From positions 1-49,364 of the forward strand of contig CANGIZ010000006.1 in assembly GCA_947454025.1 (NCBI GenBank): a DNA stretch of 49,364 bases, read 5' to 3'. The stretch comes from Bacteroidota bacterium. Lineage in GTDB: Bacteria; Bacteroidota; Bacteroidia; Chitinophagales; Chitinophagaceae. Of the stretch, positions 27,808-37,406 are shown one piece after another. A model generated the notes under the pieces. The model had not been told where the DNA came from, did no database searches, and saw only the letters and a program-made list of their open reading frames with translations. Both the position numbers and the translations under genes were made by a program. Positions within the stretch are counted from its first letter, which is position 1. Each line of letters begins with the position of its first letter.

Positions 27808-29040
27808 TTAATTGACTGCATGAATGTGAATGGAAGCGGTAGGTGTAGCGGGCCTGGAGGGTGTTATTGTGGTAGCCGGCGTCCCTACTAAATTACTACT
27901 CGCATTTTTTACACTATAGTATAGTTCTATATAGTCATTGCTATTCAGTTCAATTTCGTAACTACCAGTAACTATATTTTTTATACCTGACCCTTGTATG
28001 ACACTAGTTAGGTTCGTATTGAGATACGCCGATCCATTGCGTCGAATCCAAACACTTAATTCATCATTACCAATATCTGATTTTATACATTGTATTGTAT
28101 AATGAACATGGTAAATACCTACGTCTGTAACCGTTATTCGTGTTGGGTTTCCACTGCTGTTATTTGTAATAGTTATTTTATTTGCCAATAATTGAAAATA
28201 AAATTTGACCGCTGTCGCGGTAGCAATTGTAGTACTTTGTTTACTTGTATCGTAGAAGCTACCGTATTCATTTTTTACTGGAGTATAACCTAACCCACTT
28301 GTAATATCATTAAGGCTAACATTACCAATGGATATTTTTGAATTGATACGATTGCTTAAACTAGTGCTATCAAACTTTGGAATTGCATTGATTCTGTTTG
28401 AAAGCTTTATGGTATCAACACTATTAAGCTTTAAGTTGATCCGATTGCTCAAGCTAATGGTATCTGCTTTTTTTAATTTTTCACTGAGCATCAAATTGGT
28501 TGCAATACTTATGGGCTTTAAACTATCTGGTGTATTGTTCACTTTATCTATATTTAATAATTTAATAAGGTCCTTGCTATTGTTAACGCCAGTGCCACCT
28601 AATTCAATGGGAACAATGCTGTCCAATACATGCGCTTTGTCTGCATAAAGTGCTAATGGCACGTAATTAATTTTTTCTATACCTGCTACTGTAAAAGACA
28701 AGCTGTTGTTGGGATCGATTTCTACTTGTAAAAACAAATCGGTGGACTGCCATTTTATTTTTTCAAAATCACCAATAGTAATGACTTTGCCTGGTTCATC
28801 CACGCCAATATTTACAAAAAACAAACCCAATGCGTTTGTGGTAATAGATTTAATTTCTTGGTATTCGATTGTATTTTCGGAGGTATCACTTAGTATAGAT
28901 AGTCTTAATGCAATTTGCTTATTAGGAAGAATAATGCCGTTTTCGTTACGCGCAATCGCTTGTAAGTGAATAGATTTACCAGTTTGCGCGTTTGCGTAAA
29001 CACTCATAAATAATAGAAGAACCAGATTATATAATTTCAT
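27808..29040 (-). CDS. Secreted fibre-like protein with C1q/TNF-like C-terminal domain
   Basis: The 410-aa protein has a signal peptide (cleavage near ANAQT, residue 19) and an N-terminal beta-sandwich-like part (20-125). A linker (about 155-245) repeats the unit L-S-N-R-I-N at least four times with short spacers. It then has ITSGLGYTPVK, a phrase common in phage tail-fibre shafts. The last 150 residues look like a trimeric jelly-roll (C1q/TNF-like) head: GIYHVHYTIQC, SVWIRRNGSAY and NDYIELYYSVKN. It is probably a trimeric surface or secreted fibre. The T9SS-tailed gene ends four bases upstream, so the two form an operon. Function is unknown. Confidence 0.65.
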   Translation of the reverse strand: MKLYNLVLLLFMSVYANAQTGKSIHLQAIARNENGIILPNKQIALRLSILSDTSENTIEYQEIKSITTNALGLFFVNIGVDEPGKVITIGDFEKIKWQSTDLFLQVEIDPNNSLSFTVAGIEKINYVPLALYADKAHVLDSIVPIELGGTGVNNSKDLIKLLNIDKVNNTPDSLKPISIATNLMLSEKLKKADTISLSNRINLKLNSVDTIKLSNRINAIPKFDSTSLSNRINSKISIGNVSLNDITSGLGYTPVKNEYGSFYDTSKQSTTIATATAVKFYFQLLANKITITNNSSGNPTRITVTDVGIYHVHYTIQCIKSDIGNDELSVWIRRNGSAYLNTNLTSVIQGSGIKNIVTGSYEIELNSNDYIELYYSVKNASSNLVGTPATTITPSRPATPTASIHIHAVN

Positions 29041-29044
29041 GAAA

Positions 29045-29599
29045 TTAATTTTGAATGAGTTTGAAATATTTTGACCTTTTTAATAAGTCGCCAATTGAAT
29101 AGTGCACAACTAGATAACAGATCGAATTATTAAGTGCTTCAATTTGTATTTTATGATAAAAACGTAACCCATTGTAGTAGCCTTTCATTTGATATAATAA
29201 AATTCCTTGTGAATTAAATAATTGAATAGCATGAATTAATATACCTTCTTGATTCGTTGATATTTGAATTAAATTTGTAAATGGGTTGGGTCCAATTTTT
29301 ATTTGCAATGCAAAACTGTCTAAATTTTTAAATAAAAGAAAAGGGTCGTTTTTGCTTTGTAAAAAACCAGTCGATAAAAAATAGGATGGGTTATCATGTA
29401 GTGTTTTAATGATTGATGCTTCGCCCCAACTCCAGTCTATAGTTAGGTTTGAAAGTTCATGACTAGATCCTGTAACATTGATTGTAAAGGGATCTTGATA
29501 AATTGGCATCCATTTATATTGATTATACCCGGATATTGGAATTGCTAATCCCAAAACGATAGATACAATTGTAGATTTATGAAAAAACAAAAAACCCAT
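29045..29599 (-). CDS. Secreted protein with T9SS type A-like C-terminal sorting domain
   Basis: The 184-aa product has an N-terminal hydrophobic signal-like stretch (MGFLFFHKSTIVSIVLGLAI). The C-terminal ~80 residues begin IKIGPNPFTNLIQIST and include IQLFNSQGILLYQMKG and a final KYFKLIQN. That is the layout of the Por secretion tail used by the type IX secretion system. The region between (30-100) is short and of unknown function, with WSWGEASIIKTL resembling the adhesin-like start seen in such operons. Its ATG lies inside the 3' arm of a terminator hairpin whose T-run encodes Phe/Leu of the signal. No later Met offers a better start. Confidence 0.65.
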   Translation of the reverse strand: MGFLFFHKSTIVSIVLGLAIPISGYNQYKWMPIYQDPFTINVTGSSHELSNLTIDWSWGEASIIKTLHDNPSYFLSTGFLQSKNDPFLLFKNLDSFALQIKIGPNPFTNLIQISTNQEGILIHAIQLFNSQGILLYQMKGYYNGLRFYHKIQIEALNNSICYLVVHYSIGDLLKRSKYFKLIQN

Positions 29600-29630
29600 A
29601 CACTTGAATAAATGAATTCAAATGTATGGG
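29595..29630 (-). terminator. Terminator-like hairpin that contains the start codon of the next gene
   Basis: CCCATACA-c-TTGAAT pairs with ATTCAA-a-TGTATGGG (one mismatch) around AAATG. Read on the minus strand it is followed by GGGTTTTTTGTTTTTTC. It lies 40 bases after the stop of the class V aminotransferase gene. The ATG of the T9SS-tailed gene (29597-29599) is in the 3' arm. Confidence 0.75.
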
Positions 29631-29669
29631 CCTTTAAATAAGTATTTCCCGAATGGGATTGTTCAGCGC

Positions 29670-30962
29670 TTAGGCTTTTTTGGAAATTTTATCAATTGCC
29701 ATTACAAGCTTATCTAAATCTTGTAATCGTGTATATACATGCGGAGTGATTCTTACACAACTAATATTTTCCCAAACTATGCCTACGGTATGGATTTTAT
29801 AATTATTAAACAATGCACCATCTAATTCACCAGGTGTCATACCGTCGATACTTACTCCACAAATGGCACAAGCATATTGGTCTTTAAACGAAGTATGAAT
29901 TTTTACTTTTGGTATATTTTGTACGCGGGTTGCCCAATAATTTTTTAAAAAACGAATACGTTCTTCCTTTCTTTTACTACCTATGGCAGTTTGAAAATTG
30001 ACAGCTTCGCCAATCCCTTGCTCAATAGGAAAGCTTCTGGTACCAAGGGTTTCAAACTTTCTAATATCAGTTCCATTGGGCTTGTCATTACAAACCAACG
30101 GCCATATTTTTTCGATATTTTCTTTTTTTATCCAAAGCATTCCACTTCCAATTGGGGCAGATAAAAATTTGTGTAAAGAAGTTCCAAAATAATCGCATCC
30201 TAAATCCGGCACTTTATAATCTAATAAACCAAAGCTATGCGCCCCATCTACAATGGTTTCAATACCATGCTTTTTGGCCATAGCAGTGATTTTTTTAACA
30301 GGCAGTATTTGTCCAATCCAATTAATAATATGCGTGATGTGAATGATCTTGGTTTTGGGTGTAATGGCTTTTTCAAATGCATTCACAATTTCTTCATCGT
30401 TTTCAATTGGAAACTGAAAACTAATTTGTGTGTACACGATACCATCTCTTTGTGCTCTTTGTTTCCAGGCATTAATCATATTCGGATAATCCTGTTTGGT
30501 CCCCAATACTTCATCACCCTTGGAAAGGTTTAATCCAAATATGACTGTGTTTAGCGCTTCTGTTGCATTACGGTTGATGGCAATTTCTTCGGGATCGGCT
30601 CCTGCTAGTTGTGCGAGTTTATATCTTAATGGCTCCCTTCCCTGATCTAAAATACGCCACATATAATAGGAAGGACCTTCATTGGTCATTTTATTAAAAC
30701 GTTCCACAGCTTCTTGCACTATACGCGGACTTGGGCTTACTCCCCCATTATTTAAATTAATCAATGCAGGACTTGTAGTATAGCCTTGCTGAATTACAGA
30801 CCAATAATCTTCATCCATAGCAAGATCCTTGGCACTGATATCTTGTTTGAGTAAATTAAGATGCTCAAACTCGGCGGCATGCGCTTGGTTAAATAAACTA
30901 TTTGCAGAAAATGCGCCGGCTAATAAGCCTATTTGCTTTACAAAATTGCGTCTATTGGCCAT
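29670..30962 (-). CDS. Class V PLP-dependent aminotransferase with Tat-like signal
   Basis: The 430-aa protein has a twin-arginine signal (NRRNFVKQIGLLAGAFSA, cleavage near residue 29), unusual for a PLP enzyme. The class V fold is seen in INRNATEALNTVIFGL, the PLP-ring contact DGAHSFG (Asp239, His242) and the PLP lysine Lys265 in TSLHKFLSAPIGSG. Relatives include isopenicillin-N-epimerase-like and cysteine-desulfurase-like proteins. No desulfurase catalytic Cys loop is evident, so a SufS/NifS role is unlikely. It would act in the periplasm if exported by Tat. The intergenic space upstream is shared with the divergent TolC gene. Confidence 0.85.
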   Translation of the reverse strand: MANRRNFVKQIGLLAGAFSANSLFNQAHAAEFEHLNLLKQDISAKDLAMDEDYWSVIQQGYTTSPALINLNNGGVSPSPRIVQEAVERFNKMTNEGPSYYMWRILDQGREPLRYKLAQLAGADPEEIAINRNATEALNTVIFGLNLSKGDEVLGTKQDYPNMINAWKQRAQRDGIVYTQISFQFPIENDEEIVNAFEKAITPKTKIIHITHIINWIGQILPVKKITAMAKKHGIETIVDGAHSFGLLDYKVPDLGCDYFGTSLHKFLSAPIGSGMLWIKKENIEKIWPLVCNDKPNGTDIRKFETLGTRSFPIEQGIGEAVNFQTAIGSKRKEERIRFLKNYWATRVQNIPKVKIHTSFKDQYACAICGVSIDGMTPGELDGALFNNYKIHTVGIVWENISCVRITPHVYTRLQDLDKLVMAIDKISKKA

Positions 30963-31071
30963 TTACATTAATTATATACCTAAGTTATAAAATATATCAA
31001 TAAATAATTCGTTATACAAGGAGGAGCTGTACCCTGTTGTTGTTGAATTTAAGTCATTTTAAAACCATTTC

Positions 31072-32328
31072 ATGAGATTTATATTAATTTTTTTGTTTAT
31101 GGGTTTTTTTGCGCAAAATAGCCTTGCTCAAACTTCTAACATTACAACAAGTAAAAAAGTAGAGGACTATATACAATTAGGACTAGAAAACAGTCCTTTA
31201 TTAAAAGACCTCCAAAATCAACGTCTTACTAATTTAATTGATAGTTTAAAAATATTAGCGAGCTATAAAGTACAGGTTAACGGGATGAGTAATAACAGCT
31301 ATGCACCCTCATCAAATGGCTGGGGCTATGATTATGCAGTTACTAATGGTACCAACTTTGCTCAACAGGTAGTTGCCACCAAGCGTTTAGTAGGCAATCA
31401 AAATTTAAACAATCAACACGAGGCTATTCGATTGTTAAACGAGTCGTTAAAAATTGCAGGTAAAATTTCTACACAGGATTTAATTAAAACCATCACCGCG
31501 CAATACATCACCGCTTTTGGGGTGTACCAACAAATTAAATTTAATCAATCCATCATTGATCTTTTGAATAAAGAACAATTGGTTTTAAAAATCTATACCG
31601 AAAAGGGAATTTACAAACAAACAGATTATTTAAATTTTTTAGTTACTACTCAGCAACAGGAAATTGTTACAGAACAATTGAATGCTCAATTTCAAAATGA
31701 AATTGCATCTTTAAACTATTTATGTGGTATAAGGGATACAGCACAGGTGCAATTATTAGATCCAATTATTAAAATGGAACCACTAGCTCAAATTGAAAAT
31801 ACAGTTTATTATCAACAATTTGTAGTAGATAGTTTTAAATTAAAAAATGCTACTGAGCAAATTAAATTCAATTATAAGCCTAAAGTAAACTTATATGCCG
31901 ATGGCGGTTACTTAAGCACTTTTGCACAGAACGCTTATAAAAATTTTGGTGTAAGTGCAGGCGTCTCAATAGCTGTTCCTATATATGATGGCCATCAGAA
32001 AAAAATGCAGTTTGATAAAATTAAAATTTCAGAACAAACCAGATCAGATTATCGTGATTTTTTTAAAAAACAATTCGATCAACAAATTTTGCAATTGGTT
32101 CAACAGTTAACTGCTACTGAAAAAATAATTAAACAAACACAAAAGCAAATTGTATACTCAGAATCTCTTATCGAGGCAAATAAAAAATTATTAGAAGTTG
32201 GGGAAGTACATATCACGGACTATATATTAGCTATCAACAATTATTTGTTTGCAAAAAACGCAATCACACAAAACACAATCAATAAATTCCAAATTATTAA
32301 TCAAATTAATTATTGGAATAAAAAATAA
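31072..32328 (+). CDS. TolC-family outer-membrane efflux protein
   Basis: The 418-aa protein has a signal peptide (cleavage near SLAQT, residue 20) and the long amphipathic alpha-helical repeats of outer-membrane efflux proteins. Gln-, Asn- and Lys-rich helices at about 35-80, 115-215 and 320-400 flank short beta segments (PKVNLYADGGYLSTF, GVSAGVSIAVPIYDG). The PIYDG motif is typical of the second repeat. It is the first gene of a tripartite RND pump operon. The adaptor ATG follows its stop by one base. Confidence 0.88.
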   Translation: MRFILIFLFMGFFAQNSLAQTSNITTSKKVEDYIQLGLENSPLLKDLQNQRLTNLIDSLKILASYKVQVNGMSNNSYAPSSNGWGYDYAVTNGTNFAQQVVATKRLVGNQNLNNQHEAIRLLNESLKIAGKISTQDLIKTITAQYITAFGVYQQIKFNQSIIDLLNKEQLVLKIYTEKGIYKQTDYLNFLVTTQQQEIVTEQLNAQFQNEIASLNYLCGIRDTAQVQLLDPIIKMEPLAQIENTVYYQQFVVDSFKLKNATEQIKFNYKPKVNLYADGGYLSTFAQNAYKNFGVSAGVSIAVPIYDGHQKKMQFDKIKISEQTRSDYRDFFKKQFDQQILQLVQQLTATEKIIKQTQKQIVYSESLIEANKKLLEVGEVHITDYILAINNYLFAKNAITQNTINKFQIINQINYWNKK

Positions 32329-32329
32329 G

Positions 32330-33259
32330 ATGAATATGAATAATTATAAATTACTTATTACAGCATTTGCCTTTACTTCCATTATTGCATGTAAAACTGA
32401 AGTAAAAGAGGAGGCAAATGAAGTTGTTGCTATGGGTACACCAGTGACTTTAACAAGTCCGGTAAATGGCAAAATGAATGATGAAGTGGAACTCAATGCA
32501 GTGTCCACTTTTTTATTAAAGACAAATGTAAAATCTAATGCAAATGGTTATTTGCAGTTAGTGAATGCAAGTTTAGGTAAATTGGTAAATAAAGGGGAAG
32601 AACTTTTTGTAATAAAAACCAAGGAAGCTTCTTCCTTAGGGTCAAATCTTACTGGATTAGATAGTTCTATGCATTTTGAGGGAACTATTCATGTAAAAGC
32701 GCCAGGTACGGGTTATATTTCTCAAATTAATTATCGTGTTGGCGATTATGTACAAGATGGGGAAGCATTAGCGACAATCACGGATGCTAAAAGCTTTGTC
32801 TTTTTATTAGAACTTCCATATGAATTAAAAGCCTACTTGCCTGCCAACAAACAGGTGCAATTAAAATTGCCAGATGCGAATTTATTAAACGGAGTTATTG
32901 AATCACCACTTCCTTCCGTTGATCCAGTTTCACAAACACAGCGTTACATTGTTCGGGTGAATAAATTGAACGCCATCCCTGAAAATTTAATTGCTAAAGT
33001 AAACCTGATTAAACAATCAAGACAAAATACGATTTCGGTTCCAAAAGCCGCATTGTTGTCCAATGAAACACAATCTGAATTTTGGATTATGAAATTGATT
33101 GACAGCAATACTGCAGTAAGAGTAAATATTACAAAAGGAATAGAGAGCAATAGTCATGTAGAAATTTTATCTCCAACACTTTCTGCTAATGATAAAATTG
33201 TTTTAACAGGAAATTATGGTTTAAGTGATACAGCAAAAGTGGTAATCAAAAAACAATAG
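32330..33259 (+). CDS. RND efflux periplasmic adaptor lipoprotein
   Basis: The adaptor is about 309 aa from the ATG at 32330. The frame stays open upstream into the TolC gene, but a start there would hide the signal peptide. The signal NNYKLLITAFAFTSIIAC ends in a lipobox (IIAC) before KTEVKEEANE, so it is a lipoprotein. Barrel-sandwich and lipoyl-like segments (GKLVNKGEELFVIKT, GTGYISQINYRVGDYVQDGE) and a beta-barrel domain (YIVRVNKL, SVPKAALLSN) mark the membrane-fusion-protein family. It lacks a long coiled coil, as in metal-efflux (CusB/CzcB-like) short forms. It bridges the RND pump and TolC. Confidence 0.86.
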   Translation: MNMNNYKLLITAFAFTSIIACKTEVKEEANEVVAMGTPVTLTSPVNGKMNDEVELNAVSTFLLKTNVKSNANGYLQLVNASLGKLVNKGEELFVIKTKEASSLGSNLTGLDSSMHFEGTIHVKAPGTGYISQINYRVGDYVQDGEALATITDAKSFVFLLELPYELKAYLPANKQVQLKLPDANLLNGVIESPLPSVDPVSQTQRYIVRVNKLNAIPENLIAKVNLIKQSRQNTISVPKAALLSNETQSEFWIMKLIDSNTAVRVNITKGIESNSHVEILSPTLSANDKIVLTGNYGLSDTAKVVIKKQ

Positions 33260-33264
33260 TACTT

Positions 33265-36200
33265 ATGAGAAAATTTTTCTCTTCTTATAAAAATCCAATT
33301 ACTGTAGTTGCCGTCTTTATTATTTTAGGAGGTCTTTTTGCCTATAGTAAACTGCAAACATCTTTGTTTCCGGAAATCACTTTTCCTAAAATAAAAATTA
33401 TTGCAGATGCAGGTCAGTTGCCGGTTAAAAAAATGATGGTAACCGTGACAAGACAATTAGAAAATGCCGTTAAGCAAGTGCCAGATTTGAAAATGATACG
33501 TAGTACTACTAGTAGAGGCAGTTGTGAAATTTCGGCATTTATGGATTGGCGTGCAAATATTGATATTAGTCAACAAAGAATAGAATCAAAAATCAACGAA
33601 ATACGTAATACGCTTCCTCCGGAAACCAATATTACTGTGGAGCGGATGAATCCTTCAATATTACCAATTGCAGGTTATTCCTTGGAAAGTAATAGCAGGT
33701 CTCCAATTGAAATGAAAATGCTTGCGATGTATACCATCAAACCATTCTTATCACAAGTGGAAGGCGTTGCAGAAATTAGAGTGATTGGTGGCAAATCCAA
33801 AGAATATTGGGCTACTTTAAATACGCAAAAAATGAGTAGTCTTGGCATTACTCCCGATGCCGTTAACAACGCACTATCACAAACTAATTTTATTAATTCC
33901 AATGGATATTTGTCGGATTATCGTTTATTATACTTAACAACAACCGATGCTTCTGTAGCTTCCATGTCACAATTGGAAAATGTAGTTATTAGTAATGACG
34001 GCAAGCGAATTGTTTTATTGAAAGACATTGCCGACGTAAAAATTCAAGAGGCAAAAGAGTATGTAAAAATTAATGCCAATGGGAAAGATGGATTGTTATT
34101 GGCTGTTATTAAACAGCCTAACAGCAATTTGGTAGAATTGACTGAAAAGTTAAATGTAAAATTAGCAGAAGTAAAAAAATTAATTCCCAATGATGTTACC
34201 ATCAAACCTTTCTATGTGCAAGCAGAATTTGTACAAGACTCTATTAAAAGTGTAACTGATAGTTTATGGATTGGATTGGGCTTGGCTATTTTTGTTGCAA
34301 TTTTATTTTTGCGCTCAATAAAATCAAGTGCGGTAATATTAATTACTATCCCTATTATTTTGGGATTGACCCTAATTATTTTATATGCTTTTGGTCAGAC
34401 CTTTAATATCATGACCTTGGGCGCATTAGCAGCAGCGATTGGATTGATTATAGACGATGCTATTGTAGTGGTAGAACAAATTCACCGAACGCATGAGGAG
34501 CATCCTAATGAGCCCACTAACACTCTAGTCATTAAAGCAATTCAATATTTATTGCCAGCAATGGTTGGATCTTCATTAAGTACTATCGTAATATTTTTAC
34601 CATTCGAATTAATGAGTGGTGTAGCTGGTGCCTATTTTAAAGTGCTTACAAATACTATGATTATTGCATTAGTATGTTCTTTCTTGGTGACATGGATTAT
34701 TTTACCTGTTATATATCTTTTGTTAACTAAAAACGCCAATGCCAATCATTTCACACCAGAAAAATCAAAAGAAGTAAAGGTTAAAACACAAAAATGGGTT
34801 GGATTTTTCATTCGCAAACCAATTATTAGTATTGCAATATTAGTAGGTTTGATTATTTCTATAGTACTCATATTCCCTAAACTCGAAACGGGATTTTTAC
34901 CCGAAATGGATGAAGGTAGTATTGTTTTTGATTATAGTTCTCCCCCAGGAACTTCATTGGAAGAAACGGATCGAATGTTGAGAGAGGTTGAAAAAACATT
35001 AGTAGAAATTCCTGAAATAAAAGCATACAGTAGAAGAACAGGGACACAGATGGGCTTTTTTATAACTGAGCCAAATAGAGGAGACTATTTGATTCAACTT
35101 AAAAAGGATCGAACTAAAACCACCGAAGAAGTCATAAGTGATATTCGTAAAAAAGTAGAATCTACACAACCTGCGTTACGTATTGACTTTGGTCAAGTAA
35201 TTGGAGATATGTTGGGTGACTTGATGACTTCCGTTCAACCAATTGAGGTGAAAATATTTGGAACAGATCAGGATAAACTTAAAACACTTTCACATGATGT
35301 AGCTGCCGCTATTACAAAGGTGGAAGGATCGGCAGATGTTTTTGATGGTGTGGTGATTGCTGGTCCTTCAATTGATATACAACCCAAGTATGCTATGCTT
35401 GCACAGTATGGCATTACCCCAGCCAATTTACAATATCAAATGCAGTCCAGTTTAGAGGGTAATATAGTAGGAACAGTCTATGACAAAGAACAGTTTTCAA
35501 ATATTAGAATGGTGTATCCCGGAAGTCGAGTTTTAAGTGTTAAGGGTATTCACAATACACCTATCTTTTTGCCAAATGGAAAATTAAAACCAATTGGTCA
35601 GTTAGCGAATGTTCAATTAAATAGTGGAGATGCAGAAATTCAAAGAGAAAATTTGCAGTCTATGGGTGTAGTTACAGCACGTTTAGAAGGGAGAGATTTA
35701 GGAGCAGTAATGAAAGATATAAAGGCTACTATTCAAAAAAATATTCAATTACCACAAGGTTATGCTGTGGTTTACGGCGGTTCCTATGCCGATCAACAAC
35801 AATCCTTTAGCGAGCTATTGTTTATATTAATTACAGCAAGTTTGTTGGTATTTGGGGTGATTCTTTTTTTATTCAAAGAGTTTAAAATTGCCTTTATTAT
35901 ATTAATTGTATCCGTATTGGGAATTAGCGGTAGTTATTTAGGACTATTTATTACAGGTACACCTTTGAATGTTGGTAGCTATACTGGATTGATTATGATT
36001 GTAGGTATTATTGGTGAAAATGCCATTTTTACTTTTCTACAGTTTAAAGAGTCATTCGCATTATCCAATAATATCGACGAAGCCATTATCTATTCTATTT
36101 CCACAAGGTTAAGGCCTAAATTAATGACTGCATTAGGGGCCATTATTGCCTTAATGCCTATTGCACTTGGAATAGGAACAGGCGCTCAATTGCATCAGCC

Positions 36201-36297
36201 CTTAGCTATTGCTGTAATTGGAGGCTTTATTATAGCACTCCCGTTGCTTTTAATAGTATTACCAAGTTTTATACGAATGGTATACCGATTAAAATAA
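33265..36297 (+). CDS. RND-family efflux transporter permease (CusA/AcrB superfamily)
   Basis: The 1010-aa inner-membrane pump has twelve helices and two large periplasmic loops. The start MRKFFSSYKNPITVVAVFIILGG, quoted here only by its ends, leads into SLFPEITFPKIKI. TM4 carries the proton-relay Asp pair in GLIIDDAIVVVEQ (near residue 400). The repeat PLNVGSYTGLIMIVGIIGENAI and LRPKLMTALGAIIALMPIALG in the second half is family-typical. The length and the paired adaptor/TolC genes define a complete tripartite exporter. The substrate (metal ion or organic) is not readable; the Met clusters of CusA were not evident to me. The ATG is five bases after the adaptor stop. Confidence 0.92.
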   Translation: MRKFFSSYKNPITVVAVFIILGGLFAYSKLQTSLFPEITFPKIKIIADAGQLPVKKMMVTVTRQLENAVKQVPDLKMIRSTTSRGSCEISAFMDWRANIDISQQRIESKINEIRNTLPPETNITVERMNPSILPIAGYSLESNSRSPIEMKMLAMYTIKPFLSQVEGVAEIRVIGGKSKEYWATLNTQKMSSLGITPDAVNNALSQTNFINSNGYLSDYRLLYLTTTDASVASMSQLENVVISNDGKRIVLLKDIADVKIQEAKEYVKINANGKDGLLLAVIKQPNSNLVELTEKLNVKLAEVKKLIPNDVTIKPFYVQAEFVQDSIKSVTDSLWIGLGLAIFVAILFLRSIKSSAVILITIPIILGLTLIILYAFGQTFNIMTLGALAAAIGLIIDDAIVVVEQIHRTHEEHPNEPTNTLVIKAIQYLLPAMVGSSLSTIVIFLPFELMSGVAGAYFKVLTNTMIIALVCSFLVTWIILPVIYLLLTKNANANHFTPEKSKEVKVKTQKWVGFFIRKPIISIAILVGLIISIVLIFPKLETGFLPEMDEGSIVFDYSSPPGTSLEETDRMLREVEKTLVEIPEIKAYSRRTGTQMGFFITEPNRGDYLIQLKKDRTKTTEEVISDIRKKVESTQPALRIDFGQVIGDMLGDLMTSVQPIEVKIFGTDQDKLKTLSHDVAAAITKVEGSADVFDGVVIAGPSIDIQPKYAMLAQYGITPANLQYQMQSSLEGNIVGTVYDKEQFSNIRMVYPGSRVLSVKGIHNTPIFLPNGKLKPIGQLANVQLNSGDAEIQRENLQSMGVVTARLEGRDLGAVMKDIKATIQKNIQLPQGYAVVYGGSYADQQQSFSELLFILITASLLVFGVILFLFKEFKIAFIILIVSVLGISGSYLGLFITGTPLNVGSYTGLIMIVGIIGENAIFTFLQFKESFALSNNIDEAIIYSISTRLRPKLMTALGAIIALMPIALGIGTGAQLHQPLAIAVIGGFIIALPLLLIVLPSFIRMVYRLK

Positions 36298-36333
36298 GTA
36301 TTACGTAAATTGAACTTAATAAAAATACATATC

Positions 36334-37350
36334 ATGAAAAAAATTGGTTTAGTAAGCATCACATTGATTACACTTTCATTACAAATGAATAAATTAGATG
36401 CACAAGCAAGTAATTATAAATTGAAAAACACATTTCATATTGCTAGTGCGGGTGGTTGGGACTATATAGCTATTAATCCTACCTCAAATAAATTATACAT
36501 GTCTCATGGAACACAAGTTAATATTTTAGATAAAACAACAGGGGACTCTTTGGGAATTATTCCAAACACAAATGGTGTACATGGAATTACTTTTATCAAT
36601 GCTTTACAAAAGGGATATACTAGTAATGGTCGAAGTAACGACGTGACAGTTTTTGATTTAAACACTAATGCAGTTATTACAAAAATTGCTACGGGTGAAA
36701 ATCCAGATGCTATATTTTATGAAGAATTTGCAAAACGCATTATTACTTGTAATGGAAAAAGTAAGGACTTAAGTATTATAGACCCTACTACGAACAAAGT
36801 GGTTGCTACCATTCCAGTTGGTGGAAAGCCGGAAACTGCAGTAAGTGATAATGCAGGAAGTGTTTATGTAAACGTTGAAGATAAAAATGAAATTGTAAAA
36901 ATTGATATCAAAAATAATACAGTAGTGGCCCATTGGTCTATTGAGCCAGGAGAGGAGCCAACAGGATTGGCGATTGATATTAAAACCAAAAGATTATTTG
37001 CTGGTACTGATAAAAAATTAATTATTGTTGATGCAAATAATGGAAAAGTTGTAGCTAAATTGCCAATTGGGGATGGTTGTGATGGTGTTGCATTTAATAA
37101 TGACTTGAAATATATTTATACTTCAAATGGTGAAGGAACTATGACTATTGTTAAAGAAAATAGTGCAAATGATTTTAAAGTTGTTGAAAACATTAAAACA
37201 AAAAAAGGTGCAAGAACCATTGGAAATGATGAATCAACACATTTATTGTATTTGCCAACAGCCGATTTTGAAACTCAAGTTGCAGGGGACAAATCAAGAC
37301 CCAAAATGATACCAGGTACTTTTCAAATTTTGGTATACGGGAATAAATAA
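36334..37350 (+). CDS. Secreted YncE-family beta-propeller protein
   Basis: The protein is about 338 aa from the ATG at 36334. A TTG eight codons upstream is possible, but the signal peptide MKKIGLVSITLITLSLQ starts naturally here. Seven-blade propeller repeats of the YVTN/YncE type are visible: NKLYMSHGTQVNILDK, GYTSNGRSNDVTVFDL, RIITCNGKSKDLSIID, SVYVNVEDKNEIVKID, LFAGTDKKLIIVD and KYIYTSNGEGTMTIV. No catalytic motif is present. It follows the RND operon by 36 bases and may be co-transcribed, and a perfect hairpin ends the unit. Its role is unknown, with a periplasmic binding scaffold being likely. Confidence 0.85.
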   Translation: MKKIGLVSITLITLSLQMNKLDAQASNYKLKNTFHIASAGGWDYIAINPTSNKLYMSHGTQVNILDKTTGDSLGIIPNTNGVHGITFINALQKGYTSNGRSNDVTVFDLNTNAVITKIATGENPDAIFYEEFAKRIITCNGKSKDLSIIDPTTNKVVATIPVGGKPETAVSDNAGSVYVNVEDKNEIVKIDIKNNTVVAHWSIEPGEEPTGLAIDIKTKRLFAGTDKKLIIVDANNGKVVAKLPIGDGCDGVAFNNDLKYIYTSNGEGTMTIVKENSANDFKVVENIKTKKGARTIGNDESTHLLYLPTADFETQVAGDKSRPKMIPGTFQILVYGNK

Positions 37351-37376
37351 GCAAATCATTTATTGGAACTATTTTT

Positions 37377-37406
37377 ATTGGTTTAGGTAGGAATGCCTAA
37401 ACCAAT
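37377..37406. terminator. Bidirectional terminator overlapping the antiporter stop
   Basis: ATTGGTTTAGG and CCTAAACCAAT form a perfect 11-bp stem around TAGGAATG, with TTTTATTG before and TTTTAG after. It serves convergent genes, and its right arm encodes the last codons and stop of the minus-strand antiporter. Confidence 0.75.

Noticed and set aside
29045..29599. Small T9SS-tailed ORF as a phage gene
   Set aside because: The C-terminal pattern fits a Bacteroidota secretion tail, and no phage genes are nearby apart from a fibre-like phrase in the neighbour.
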